Below the pieces are notes generated by a model. It saw only the letters and a list, made by a program, of their open reading frames with translations, was not told the origin of the DNA and did no database searches. The position numbers and the translations under genes are program-made. From contig CM026567.1 of assembly GCA_015143295.1 (NCBI GenBank), positions 16,076,416 through 16,140,415 of the forward strand: 64,000 bases of DNA, written 5' to 3'. The stretch comes from Tetracentron sinense. Its lineage: Eukaryota; Streptophyta; Magnoliopsida; Trochodendrales; Trochodendraceae. This document shows, piece by piece, positions 43,930 to 54,042 of this stretch (positions are counted from its first letter, which is position 1; the number at the start of each line of letters is the position of its first letter).

Positions 43930-44049
43930 ATGTCGGCAGGTTCTGAGGGAGCTGCTGCTCCATTTGATGTTTGTGCTCCTGGTCCATGGGTGGAAGAGGA
44001 GTACGTCGAGGAGCCTTTGGAGGAACCTCCCGTAGAGGGTTATCTGTAG
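43930..44049 (+). CDS. Small conserved acidic ORF inside LTR (39 aa), A 5' copy
   Basis: ATG 43,930-43,932 to TAG 44,047-44,049. It reads MSAGSEGAAAPFDVCAPGP, then WVEEEYVEEPLEEPPVEGYL. Eleven Asp/Glu against no Lys or Arg make it very acidic; no membrane segment. If transcription starts upstream in this LTR, the ORF lies in the long 5' leader of the genomic RNA. A splice-acceptor-like GGCAG/G lies within its fourth codon, so a leader exon is the main alternative. Confidence 0.6.
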   Translation: MSAGSEGAAAPFDVCAPGPWVEEEYVEEPLEEPPVEGYL

Positions 44050-44356
44050 GTGGTGTTAGATTCTGAGTGGATTAGCTATGGGTGAGATGAGAGTTAGATT
44101 TATGTATTTTTGGCGGGCATGTCCGCACTTTCTTATGGTTACCTTTTGTATAAACTTGGATTCGTATATATATACATAGAGGTTTGTTTAGACTTCCGCT
44201 GTGCTATGTTAGAGTATGTTTCCGCTGTTTATTTCCTCTATTGTATATGTTTTGTGGGTTTTTGCAGGTTGGTTTGTCAAGCAAGTCATGTAAGCCATGA
44301 TTAGTCATCCAAAGTTCACTCTAACTCCTAGGGTGGGTTTTGGGTCGCGACAGAAG

Positions 44357-44368
44357 TGGTATCAGAGC
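44357..44368 (+). other. Primer-binding site of element A
   Basis: Perfect TGGTATCAGAGC four bases after the LTR end (CA at 44,352), complementary to initiator tRNA-Met. Confidence 0.95.
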
Positions 44369-44713
44369 TTAGGCTTTAGGTCTCTAGGGTCACTTAGAAT
44401 CTTATACCACGGCTTGACAAGAGCATATGTCAGGAAACAAGTTAGGAAGAAAGTAAGTCGGAAGAGAGTCTTGATCCAAGTGTAAGACTAGACTTTAGTC
44501 TTAGTCTAAAATGGTTGCTTTAACCAAGTACGGGTCCTAGGTATGCTAGAACGCTAAAGTATAAGCATAATGTGATGAATACTCTGATGACTTGATGTGA
44601 TGTATATTAGTATTATACAACTAATACAAATTGAATTATTGAGAAACGACATTGAAATAAACTGTGGTTTCAAGTGAGACTCATGTGATGCTATTGTTCT
44701 CAGGACTTTAGTC

Positions 44714-45997
44714 ATGAGGCGGGGCACGTGGGGTCGTGGACCACACACCAGAGCTTCATCTTCTTCCAGAGATGAGGATGAGCAGCCGGACCTCTCCCAG
44801 GTCTTAGGCTCTATTGCTGAGACACTCGCCATACTGGCGGCTCGGCAGGCTATACCGGCATCAGCGGCACCTACTCCACCGCCCGCAGCTCCAGTACATC
44901 GTACAGCTGGAGTTGAGGCATTCAGGAGATTGAGGCCTCCATCCTTCCATGGGAGTGTGGACCCTCTTGCTGCGGAGGCGTGGATCCTCCAGATGGAGAA
45001 GATCTTTACGGTCCTCTCACCTACAGAGGAGGAGAGAGTAGCATGGGCAGCTTTCATGCTAGAGGGCGAAGCCCACCATTGGTGGTTGTCCGCATTGAGG
45101 ATGCGAGATTTGACCATGCAGGGTCAACCTTGGACTTGGGAGGAGTTCAAGGATACTTTTTACAAGAAGTATTTTCCGATTGGAGTACGGGAAAAGAAAG
45201 AGAGAGAATTCATCAACCTCGAGCAAGGTTTGATGTCAGTGGCACAATACGAGGCCAAGTTCTCGGAGCTATCACGCTTCGCGACTCACATGGTTGCCAC
45301 CGAGGCAATGAAGGCAAGAAGGTTTGAGCAAGGGCTCAAAGATGTTATAATGGAGAAGGTTTCGGTTTTCAGACATGCTACCTACCCTGAGGTAGTAGAC
45401 AAGGCCTTATTGGTCGAGGCCAATTCAGAGACAGTGTCCAAGAAGAGGGAGTTGGCGAGAGGCCAAGCTAGTAGTTCAGCACCTCCAGAGAGGCGGGCTC
45501 GTTATCAGTATGCGTGGCCAACACCACCGATGAGGCCTTCTTATGCGCCTCCAGCTCCACGGCAGTATGTGCCTCAGGCACCGCGACCTCAGGCTCTTCC
45601 AGCCCCACGGCCTGTTGCACCTCAGACGGTGAGGTATGCTCCACCTCCGGCCCCTCCGACTTATACACACGAGGTCTGCACTTCATGCGGCCGAAGGCAC
45701 CCGGCAGGAGATTGCCGAAGAGCATCGGGTGGATGTTTTCATTGTGGTCGCCAGGGCCATATGATCAGGGATTGCCCCAGTCGGCATTTACCAGGCCAGT
45801 CTCAGGAGATTAGGCCACCAGCACGCCCAGCAGGATCATACCAGGCGTCATCTCAGACTACCCGGTCTACACCTCAGTCTCGCCAGGTGAACCAGGGACG
45901 AGTTTTTGCCTTGACAGAGGGTGATGCACTTGCATCTGATGATGTGGTGCAAGGTACGCGTTTGGAGTTAATTTCGTTATTCGTGATTGTTATGTAG
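44714..45997 (+). CDS. gag: gag polyprotein of element A
   Basis: Open for 427 codons from MRRGTWGRGPHTRASSSS. Retrotransposon gag domain about residues 75-240 (FRRLRPPSFHGSVDPLAAEA, GEAHHWW, TFYKKYFPIGVREKKEREF, LSRFATHMVATEAMKARRFE), then a Pro-rich linker, and two zinc knuckles: CTSCGRRHPAGDC (CX2CX3HX4C) and CFHCGRQGHMIRDC (CX2CX4HX4C). It forms the particle and binds genomic RNA. Unspliced RNA ends translation 44 bases inside the intron. Spliced at 45,954, the frame continues from ASDDVVQ into the protease, so splicing would choose between gag and gag-pol. ATG chosen because it follows the open leader and aligns with gag of C and D. Confidence 0.93.
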   Translation: MRRGTWGRGPHTRASSSSRDEDEQPDLSQVLGSIAETLAILAARQAIPASAAPTPPPAAPVHRTAGVEAFRRLRPPSFHGSVDPLAAEAWILQMEKIFTVLSPTEEERVAWAAFMLEGEAHHWWLSALRMRDLTMQGQPWTWEEFKDTFYKKYFPIGVREKKEREFINLEQGLMSVAQYEAKFSELSRFATHMVATEAMKARRFEQGLKDVIMEKVSVFRHATYPEVVDKALLVEANSETVSKKRELARGQASSSAPPERRARYQYAWPTPPMRPSYAPPAPRQYVPQAPRPQALPAPRPVAPQTVRYAPPPAPPTYTHEVCTSCGRRHPAGDCRRASGGCFHCGRQGHMIRDCPSRHLPGQSQEIRPPARPAGSYQASSQTTRSTPQSRQVNQGRVFALTEGDALASDDVVQGTRLELISLFVIVM

Positions 45998-46095
45998 TGT
46001 TTTATTCCTTGTGTACATACTTGGTATGCTATATATATATACCTATGTGTATACACTGTTGATGCTTGAATTGACGTAACTAGTTAAAATTTCAG
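45954..46095 (+). other. Putative intron between gag and pol of element A
   Basis: Donor CAAG/GTACGC and acceptor AAATTTCAG/GA, 142 bases, AT-rich, with stops in the gag frame at its start. Removal joins G with GA in phase 1 and puts gag (frame 2) and pol (frame 0) in one frame. The joined segment [20 protein letters not shown] is what plant gypsy proteins have without a gap. Element C has the same interval, 143 bases, at the same codon. Confidence 0.8.
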
Positions 46096-49000
46096 GAACC
46101 CTACTAGTCAATGAGTATTTGGCTCGAGTATTGATTGATACCGGGTCTACTCATTCGTTTGTCTCGCCGAGTTTTTCAGAAGGCTTTTCTGTAGAGCCAA
46201 GTCGGCTAGAACCGGAGTTAGCCATTTCGACTCCTCTCGGCAAAACAGTATTGGCAGATAAAGTGTATAGAAATAGTGTGGTCCAAGTTGGAAGCCACGA
46301 GTTGGCAGTTAACCTCATCGTCCTTGGATTCCAAGACTTTGATGTGATATTGGGAATGGACTGGTTAGCAACACATCATAGGCATGTAGCTTGCTTTGAG
46401 AAAATGGTACTCTTCAAGCCAGTAGAAGGAAAACCATTCCACTTTCGCGGGTTGAAAGGTAGATATATTGCTCGTTTTGCGGCGTTGAGCTTAGCTAACC
46501 CCGAGGTAAAGGACTCATCGACTATTCCGGTTGTGAGTGAGTTCCTGAATGTATTTCCAGAGGAGTTGCCAGGATTGCCTCCAGACAGGGAGATTGAGTT
46601 TATGATCGAGCTTGCACCAGGCACAACTCCTGTTTTCAGGGCTCCGTATAGAATGGCCCCTATTGAACTCAAAGAGTTAAAGACCCAGTTGGAAGAATTA
46701 CAAGGTCTTGGTTTCATTCGACCAAGTGTCTCACCGTGGGGTGCCCCGGTGTTGTTTGTTAAGAAGAAAGATGGCTCGATGCGGATGTGCGTCGATTACA
46801 GGCAATTGAACAAAGTCACTATAAAGAATAGGTATCCCTTGCCTAGGATTGATGACTTGTTCGATCAGTTGAAGGGAGCGAGATTTTTCTCGAAGATAAA
46901 TCTTCGATCGGGTTATCACCAGTTGAAGATTAAGGTGGAAGATGTTCCCAAAACTGCTTTCAGGACTCGGTATGGACACTACGAGTTCTTGGTGATGCCT
47001 TTTGGACTCACGAACGCGCCGGCAGCCTTTATGGATTTGATGAACCGGGTGTTCCGGCCATATCTTGATAGGTGTGTGATTATATTTGTTGATGACATTT
47101 TGGTCTATTCCCAGACACGGGAAGATCACACACGCGACCTATGCCTTGCTTTGGAAATGCTAAGAGAACACAAGCTATACGCCAAACTTAGCAAGTGTGA
47201 GTTTTGGTTGGAAGAGGTGGCATTCCTAGGCCACGTTGTTTCTGCAGAAGGCATCTCGGTTGATCCAAAGAAGATAGACACAGTCATGAGTTGAGCAAAG
47301 CCCAAGAGTGTCACAGAGATACGTAGTTTTCTTGGGTTGGCAGGCTACTACAGGAGATTCGTAGAGGGTTTCTCTAGCCTTGCAGCACCGCTCACTTACC
47401 TGACAAGGAAGAACGCCAAGTTTGTATGGAGTGATAAGTGCGAGATCAGTTTCACGGAACTGAAGACGAGGCTTACTACAGCCCCGGTCCTTACTGTGCC
47501 ATCTGGACCTTATGGGTATGAGGTGTACAGTGATGCCTCACACGTTGGACTTGGGTGTGTACTCATGCAGCACAAGAAAGTCATTGCCTATGCATCAAGG
47601 CAATTGAAGGAGCATGAGAAGAATTATCCCACGCACGACTTAGAGCTTGCCGCAGTCGTGTTTGCACTCAAGATTTGGCGTCATTACCTTTATGGGGTGG
47701 AGTTCTATGTGTTTACCGATCACAAGAGTCTCAAGTACCTCTTTTCCCAAAAGGAGTTGTATCTAAGGCAACGGCGTTGGATGGAATTTTTGAAAGACTA
47801 TGATTGTACCATTCAATACCACCCGGGTAAAGCAAATGTAGTGGCTGATGCTTTGAGTAGAAGACCTCAGGGGTTGTTAGCACACATGTTGGTTCAAGAA
47901 TGGAAGCTACTTGAAGATTTGGCAAATCTCGACATCAGTGTGAATGACTCTGTCCGTGGTCCTACCTTGGCAAATGTTATGGTTCGGCCATACATTATAG
48001 ATTTGATCCAAGAATATCAAGCCATGGATGCGGAATTGTTGGCTTATCGGGACAAGGAAGTTGCTAAGGGTAGTGAGGACTTCTCTCTCACTAGTCGGGG
48101 TGCCATCACATTCAAGGGAAGGCTGTACGTCCCAGCCAATGCAGATCTTCAAAAAGAGATTTTGGATGAAGCACACCGTTCGAAGTACAGAGTGCATCCA
48201 GGGGGTACAAAGATGTACCGGAACCTCAAGAGTCACTTTTGGTGGCGGAATATGAAGAGGGAGGTTGCGGAATATGTAGCACAGTGCTTGGTGTGTCAAC
48301 AGGTAAAAGCAAAACACATGCGGCCCGCAGGTCTATTACAGTCCCTTCCGATTCCCAAGTGGAAATGGGAGAACATATCCATGGATTTCATAGTTGGCTT
48401 GCCAAAAACGGCAAGGGGCTCAGATGCGATATGGGTAGTAGTGGATCGTTTGACGAAGTCCGCTCACTTCTTACCTTACCGAACTACTTTCAACTCTAGT
48501 CAGTTGGCGGCACTATACATCAATGAAGTAGTTAGACTACATGGGGTGCCAGTCAGTATTGTGTCGGATCGGGATCCAAGATTCACGTCAAGATTTTGGA
48601 AAATTTTCCAGGAGGCTATGGGTTCCCGACTTGATTTCAGCACCGCTTTTCATCCACAAACGGATGGAAAAACCGAGAGAGTGAACCAAGTCATTGAAGA
48701 CATGCTTCGGGCTTGTATGTTGGATTTCAAAGGCGGTTGGGAAGAGCACTTGCCTTTGGTTGAATTCGCCTATAATAACAGCTATCAGGCAAGTATTCAA
48801 ATGGCACCATTTGAGGCCTTCTATGGGCGAAGTTGTAGGTCTCCTCTCTATTGGGATGAGGTAGGAGAAAGGAAAGTACTTGGTCCAGAGTTGATTGAGC
48901 AAAATGCAAACACAGTTAAGATCATCCGGGATCGATTGAAAGCCGCTCAAGACCGCCAGAAAAGCTATGCGGACACACGCCGTAGGGACTTGGAATTTCA

Positions 49001-49421
49001 AGTAGGGGATCAGGTTTTTGTGAAAGTATCTCCTAGCAAAGGGATCATGAGATTCGGAAAGCGAGGCAAGCTCAGTCCTCGGTATGTTGGGCCTTTTGAG
49101 ATTATCACACGAGTTGGTGAGGTTGCTTACAGGGTAGCTCTCCCACCTCACATGGCTGCAGTTCATAACGTCTTCCATGTGTCTATGCTTCGGAAGTACA
49201 TTGCGGATCCTTCGCATGTCATAGACTTGGAACCGTTGGAGATTCGAGAGGATCTCACCTTGATTGAAAAGCCGGTTCAGATTTTGGATCGAAGAGATCA
49301 GGTGCTTCGCAACAAGACAATCCCTTTGGTTCTTGTGCAATGGCAACACCATGCTCGGGAAGAAGCTACATGGGAGCGTGAAGCCGAAGTCAAAGCAAAG
49401 TATCCAGAGTTAATCGAATGA
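46096..49421 (+). pseudogene. pol: pol polyprotein of element A: protease, RT, RNase H, integrase, chromodomain
   Basis: One frame of about 1,108 codons with a single stop. Protease DTG at 46,137-46,145 is intact (DTGSTHSF). RT: motif A reads [13 protein letters not shown], so the catalytic Asp is Asn (AAT at 46,899-46,901); motif C FVDD at 47,088-47,096 is intact. TGA at 47,292-47,294 replaces an expected Trp after VMS, before [14 protein letters not shown]. RNase H ([33 protein letters not shown]) and integrase follow without damage: H2C2 finger, Asp at 48,384, Asp at 48,567, Glu at 48,675 (D-X60-D-X35-E). The tail [20 protein letters not shown] is a chromodomain-like end of Tekay type. Both lesions are single G to A changes on plus. 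Confidence 0.93.
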
Positions 49422-49505
49422 GTTTTGTATTGGTTTGTATATAACTGTAATTTTCTTTTTGATTTATAATGCAAGTATCGTCTGAATTTCGAGGACGAAA
49501 TTTTT

Positions 49506-49519
49506 GTAAGGGGGGAGGA
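49506..49519 (+). other. Polypurine tract of element A
   Basis: gtaaggggggagga directly before the 3' LTR (TGTAGAGCCCC at 49,520). Primer for plus-strand DNA synthesis. Confidence 0.9.
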
Positions 49520-51980
49520 TGTAGAGCCCCAGACTTTTTCATGCTTAAAACATGACACTTTCGTTGTCATTTTGCCTTTTAAAGAGGTATAATTAATAAA
49601 TAAGGAAGAAATTTTGAAATTTTGAAATGTCAAAAATGTTCCTTTTCGAAGTACGAACACAACGCAAGTTGAATCGTCAAAATCGGACGAACGAGTCAAA
49701 AGATATGGCCAAAACAGTCTGGACCTGTAGGAAATCGTAGCTCGGTTAGGCGCTAAGGACGTAGCTCTAGCTCTGATAACGTATACATTGTGCGTCTGTT
49801 GTACAGCAACAACGGTACGTTGTACAACTCACAACGGGTACGTTGTACAACTCACAACGGGTACGTTGTACAACACCACGGGCACGCTGTACATAGGACA
49901 ATGTGTTCAGCACTGTCCACAACGGACAACGTGTTTGGCACTGTTCACAGCTCAACGAGCTCAGCACTATGCACAACACAACGTGACAACGGGTTCAGCA
50001 CCCTTCACAACAGACAACGTGTTTGGTACTATTCACAGCACAACGTGTTTGGTACTATTCACAGCACAACGAGTTGGCACTGTTCACAGCACAACGAGTT
50101 GGCACTGTTCACAGCACAACGAGTTCGGCACTCGTGTTTTTACAGAAATTCAGTAAGGGTATTATGGTCTTTTGGTCGGTTCACTCTTACCTTAAGAGTT
50201 TAACCCGAACCTTTAGGGCATCATTCGACACTTAGAGAGATTGGGAGATAAGAAGAGAGGAGAAGGCGATTCCAAACCTAGGGTTTCGAGTTTGGAGAGA
50301 AATCAAAGGGTTTTGAGACCCTAGATCACTCCTAGTCCGGTTTTTCTTCAAGATCTCGGCCCAAGCTCGTGCGAAGCTCGTGTTCCAAGCTAGGACAGCA
50401 ACTTACAGTCGTTTAGAAGATGGATTTCTTCCTCATCTCTTCAAGGTCGGTACTTCTTACTACCCTCCTAGTTATAGTTCCTCTCATCCCTTCTTTTCTT
50501 TAGATTTTCTTTCATTTACACATGTATTATGAGATTAATGGTGAATGGTGAATGGTGAATGGTGAATGGAGATGAGTGGGGGCGATTGGATGCCGTGTGT
50601 TTTGATGTGATGGATGAACGGGGAGGGCATTGTACCCATAATGAACAAACATATGTGATGTGAGTAAAACCCACATAGAAAAGCATGTTGTAGGGTTAAT
50701 GAATAATGAACACACCATGTTTGATGAAATGCCAAGGTGAATAAAGTGAGATGTAAATTAGTAAATGCATGCCTAATAAATTCTGAATATTGCTAGGGCC
50801 TATGATAGTGTGTTTCCTGCTTTCCCTAAATGATATGAATATTACATTGCTCAATCATTGATGCCATATGTGTTGTGAAATTACCCAAATGTCATCTTTA
50901 AATTTAAATGCAAGTATGTACACGGTTCCCACGAGCACGGCATGCATGGAATGATTTATCGAGGTTTTCAAGAACATGGTTAGAGGTGGGACATATCCTA
51001 CAATATGTTTTACCTCGCTTTTCACAAGAAGACAAGAACCAACATTCCACGAGGGGTCTCCCCTCACTCACAAGTGCATATCATGAAGAAGGGCCTCCCT
51101 TCCCTCGCAAGTACATACATATCATGAAGAAGGGTCTCCCTTCCCTCGCAAGTGCATCGCATAAAGAAGGGTCTCCCTTCCCTCTCAAGGCATCTCTCAA
51201 GGCATCTCACAAGGATATCTCACAAGTGTATCTCACAAGTTACATGATCACAAGCAAGCACGCATGACATGCATGACATGACACGACATACAAGAATCAA
51301 GCAAGATAGACAAGACAAGCTTTCAAGCACGAAAAGATGTTTCAAGTCAAGTCAAGTGCACGATGTTTTCAAGAGGATTTATCGGCTTTCTACGAAATAC
51401 AAGCATGATTATGAATTGCTTTACTTCCTTGTATGATATGAATTGTTTCCATCTGACATATATGAATTGCTCCTGATTATGCACTGCCATTTTTATGCTA
51501 TAATTGTTGGTTAGTATTTAGTACCCGCTGAGTATTCCATGCTCAGCCGTACTTCTTATGTCGGCAGGTTCTGAGGGAGCTGCTGCTCCATTTGATGTTT
51601 GTCCTCCTGGTCCATGGGTGGAAGAGGAGTACGTCGAGGAGCCTTTGGAGGAACCTCCCGTAGAGGGTTATCTGTAGGTGGTGTTAGATTCTGAGTGGAT
51701 TAGCTGTAGGTGAGATGAGAGTTAGATTTATGTATTTTTGACGGGCATGTCCGCACTTTCTTATGGTTACCTTTTGTATAAACTTTGATTCGTATATATA
51801 TGCATAGAGGTTTGTTTAGACTTCCGTTGTGCTATGTTAGAGTATGTTTCCGCTGTTTATTTCCTCTATTGTATATGCTCTGTGGGTTTTTGCAGGTTGG
51901 TTTGTCAAGCAAGTCATGTAAGCCATGATTAGTCGTCCAAAGTTCACTCTAACTCCTAGGGTGGGTTTTGGGTCGCGACA
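49520..51980 (+). mobile_element. 3' LTR of element A
   Basis: 2,461 bp, same module order as the 5' LTR. Visible differences: an extra acaactcacaacgggtacg unit and a lost stretch in the palindromic array (49,800-50,130), and scattered point changes such as cataagacaacgg against cataggacaatg. The repeat arrays change more than the rest. Confidence 0.95.
51558..51677 (+). CDS. Small conserved acidic ORF inside LTR (39 aa), A 3' copy
   Basis: ATG 51,558-51,560 to TAG 51,675-51,677. Identical to the 5' LTR copy except one Ala to Pro change (gtttgtcctcct). The hairpin before it has one loop-adjacent difference (gctcagccgt). Same considerations as for 43,930-44,049. Confidence 0.55.
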   Translation: MSAGSEGAAAPFDVCPPGPWVEEEYVEEPLEEPPVEGYL

Positions 51981-52487
51981 AGATCATTAGGGAGAGGTTG
52001 AAAATTTGCCAGAGTCAGTATAAGAGCTATGCCGATAACCATAGGAGAGATCTTGAGTTCAGCGTTGGCAATTATGTTTTTGTCAAGATTTCGCCAACAA
52101 AGGGTGTTATGCGCGTAGTTTGGAAAAAGGGGCAAGCTCAACCCTTGGTATGTGGGTCCGTTTAAGATCATTACAAGAGTCGGTGAGGTGGCTTACTCAG
52201 TCGCTCTACCTACTCACATGGTGGCAGTTCACAACGTCTTTCATGTTTCCATGATCCGGAAATACATATCGGATCCTTCGCACGTGATCGATCTCGATCC
52301 GTTGGAGATCCATGAGGATATCACACTGGTAGAGCAACTAGATCAGATCTTGGATAGGCGAGATCAACTCTTGCACAACAAGACCATTCCATTGGTCCTC
52401 TTGAGATGATAGCACCATTCTGCAAAAGAGGCTACAAGAGAGCACGAAGCCGAAGTAAAGGAAAAATACCCTCATTTGTTTTCTTAG
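51981..52487 (+). pseudogene. Integrase C-terminus and chromodomain of element D, right half
   Basis: Resumes after element A with IRERLKICQSQYKSYADNHR, RDLEFSVGNYVFVKISPTKG, then a frame change near 52,110 and [60 protein letters not shown] and a stop where relatives have Gln/Trp sequence. The tail AKEATREHEAEVKEKYPHLF ends at TAG 52,485-52,487. Non-functional. Confidence 0.9.
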
Positions 52488-52536
52488 TTGGTCTTTATGT
52501 TTTGTAGTTTGTTCTAATTTTGAGGACGAAATTTCT

Positions 52537-52550
52537 ATAAGGGGGGAGGA
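52537..52550 (+). other. Polypurine tract of element D
   Basis: ataaggggggagga immediately before the 3' LTR start at 52,551, nearly the same as in element A. Confidence 0.88.
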
Positions 52551-54042
52551 TGTAGAACCCCGGAATTCACTAGAATAGTCTATGAATAGTGTCAGTGAAA
52601 AGTGTTTTAAGGCTTAAAGGCCTTCTATGTGTTTTGTCTTATGGAAATTGAATGAAAGAGTTTGAATCAAACTAAATGTGTTGCAGGGGTGTTTAAGCCA
52701 AGGTAAAAGAGTGGAAATACTCTAAGGATGAATAATGGAGAAAAAAAAGGGGAAAATGGCCAAGTTCTGGTGGAGGCCAGTCGACTGCCCCTCAAGACCG
52801 GTTAATCGACTGTCCCAAAAAGGCCCAAACTGGGCTTATAGTGAGTTTGTGTTCAGGGCTGGTCAATCCCCCCGGCTTGTTGGCCGACAATATGCGATTT
52901 GGCCAAAAATGGGGCCACAGTAGCCGTCCAGTCTCAGCCGATCGATCGCCCCTCCTGGCCGGTCGACTGACCTCTAGGGATTTGTGATTTTTCCCCTTGT
53001 GCCCGAATCCTAAGCGTAATTTAGAGTTTTTAAACCCCCTTGGATTATAAATACCCATCCATTTCGTGGGTTTTGGGTTCCTAACACCTAAGGAGAGTTT
53101 TGGAGAGGAAAAGGAGGAAAATTTAGGGTTTTTGGAGGAGCTTCTCAAGATCCAAGGTGAAACCCAAGTTTCACCTCCAAAGCTTCTCAAAAATCAAAAA
53201 AGGGGAACAAAGATCTTGCAAGCCAAGGCGTTTCTCACACTCAAAGCCTCAAGGATTCAATCTCAAAGGTAAATGCACTCTCCTATCTAGATTTGTTATA
53301 ATCCAAGTATTGGCATGTGGGTTTTAAATGCGGGTTTCTCAAGAATAAGAGTAAATACTTCTACTAGTTGGCTTTGTTGTGATGCCCAAAGTGGATACAC
53401 TTTAATACCTAGCTTCGGCATATGATTGTATAAAAACCCTTAAGAAAAGCATGTTCCAATGATTTTGCTTGATGAATGAATGTTAATGATCTTGAAATCA
53501 TGTTGGGTGAAATGTCATGCTGATCTCATTTCTATGTTTAAGGATTTTCTAAGTCTCATATGATGCTTATAAGTTTTGTTTAAGCATGTATTGAATGATA
53601 GAAACTTTCTAAGTATATTATGATACTCTATGGTGATAACTCAATGTTTAAAGGTTTTCTAAGGTTGCTACGATACTTAGATGCCTCTTATGATTTTGTT
53701 TGCGGGTTCCTAAGTTTACAATGATCTTCACAAATCTCCTATGTACCTCATGTATACTATGCTTGCATGATGAAGTTTTCGCATAAACATGGTATTTCAA
53801 AATCATAAGAAATGATTTTAAAGGAAAGCTTTTACGAAAAGGGATAACTCATAAGAATCGACAAGGCCAAACTTTGGGTTGTTAAAGTCTAAGATCGGTT
53901 ACAATTTCTCTACGGATCAAAAGTCTAAGATCGGTTACAAATTCTCTTAGGATCATGTCTAAGATCAGTTACGAATTCTCTAAGGATCATAAGTCTCGCA
54001 AGGCTCTCATAAGAACTCATAAGAATGCTCATAAGTGCTCAT

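Larger units (their letters stand above)
41886..44352 (+). mobile_element. 5' LTR of element A
   Basis: 2,467 bp. Modules in order: cacaacg-type palindromes and 25 bp array (42,180-42,510), leader with donor-like CAAG/GTCGGTA (42,816), 7 bp microsatellite (42,905), ggtctccc array (43,420-43,560), hairpin and acidic ORF (43,900-44,049), and the end gggttttgggtcgcgaca. It differs from the 3' LTR mainly in repeat copy number and scattered point changes. Confidence 0.95.
41886..51980 (+). mobile_element. Full-length Tekay-like gypsy element A (10.1 kb)
   Basis: Target-site duplication GGATC (41,881-41,885) and AGATC (51,981-51,985), one mismatch; removing A restores D integrase across VRI-IRERL. 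LTRs are 2,467 and 2,461 bp, TGTAGAG(A/C)CC to gggtcgcgaca. Internal order: PBS, gag with two zinc knuckles, 142-base intron, protease, RT, RNase H, integrase, chromodomain-like tail, PPT. Only two serious pol lesions are visible: a Trp to stop and an Asp to Asn in RT. Youngest insertion of the right-hand nest. Confidence 0.97.

Noticed and set aside
44554-45117. 187-codon minus ORF opposite gag of element A; likewise 48,588-49,352 (254 codons) and 46,376-47,129
   Set aside because: Shadows on the opposite strand of well-supported gag and pol frames.
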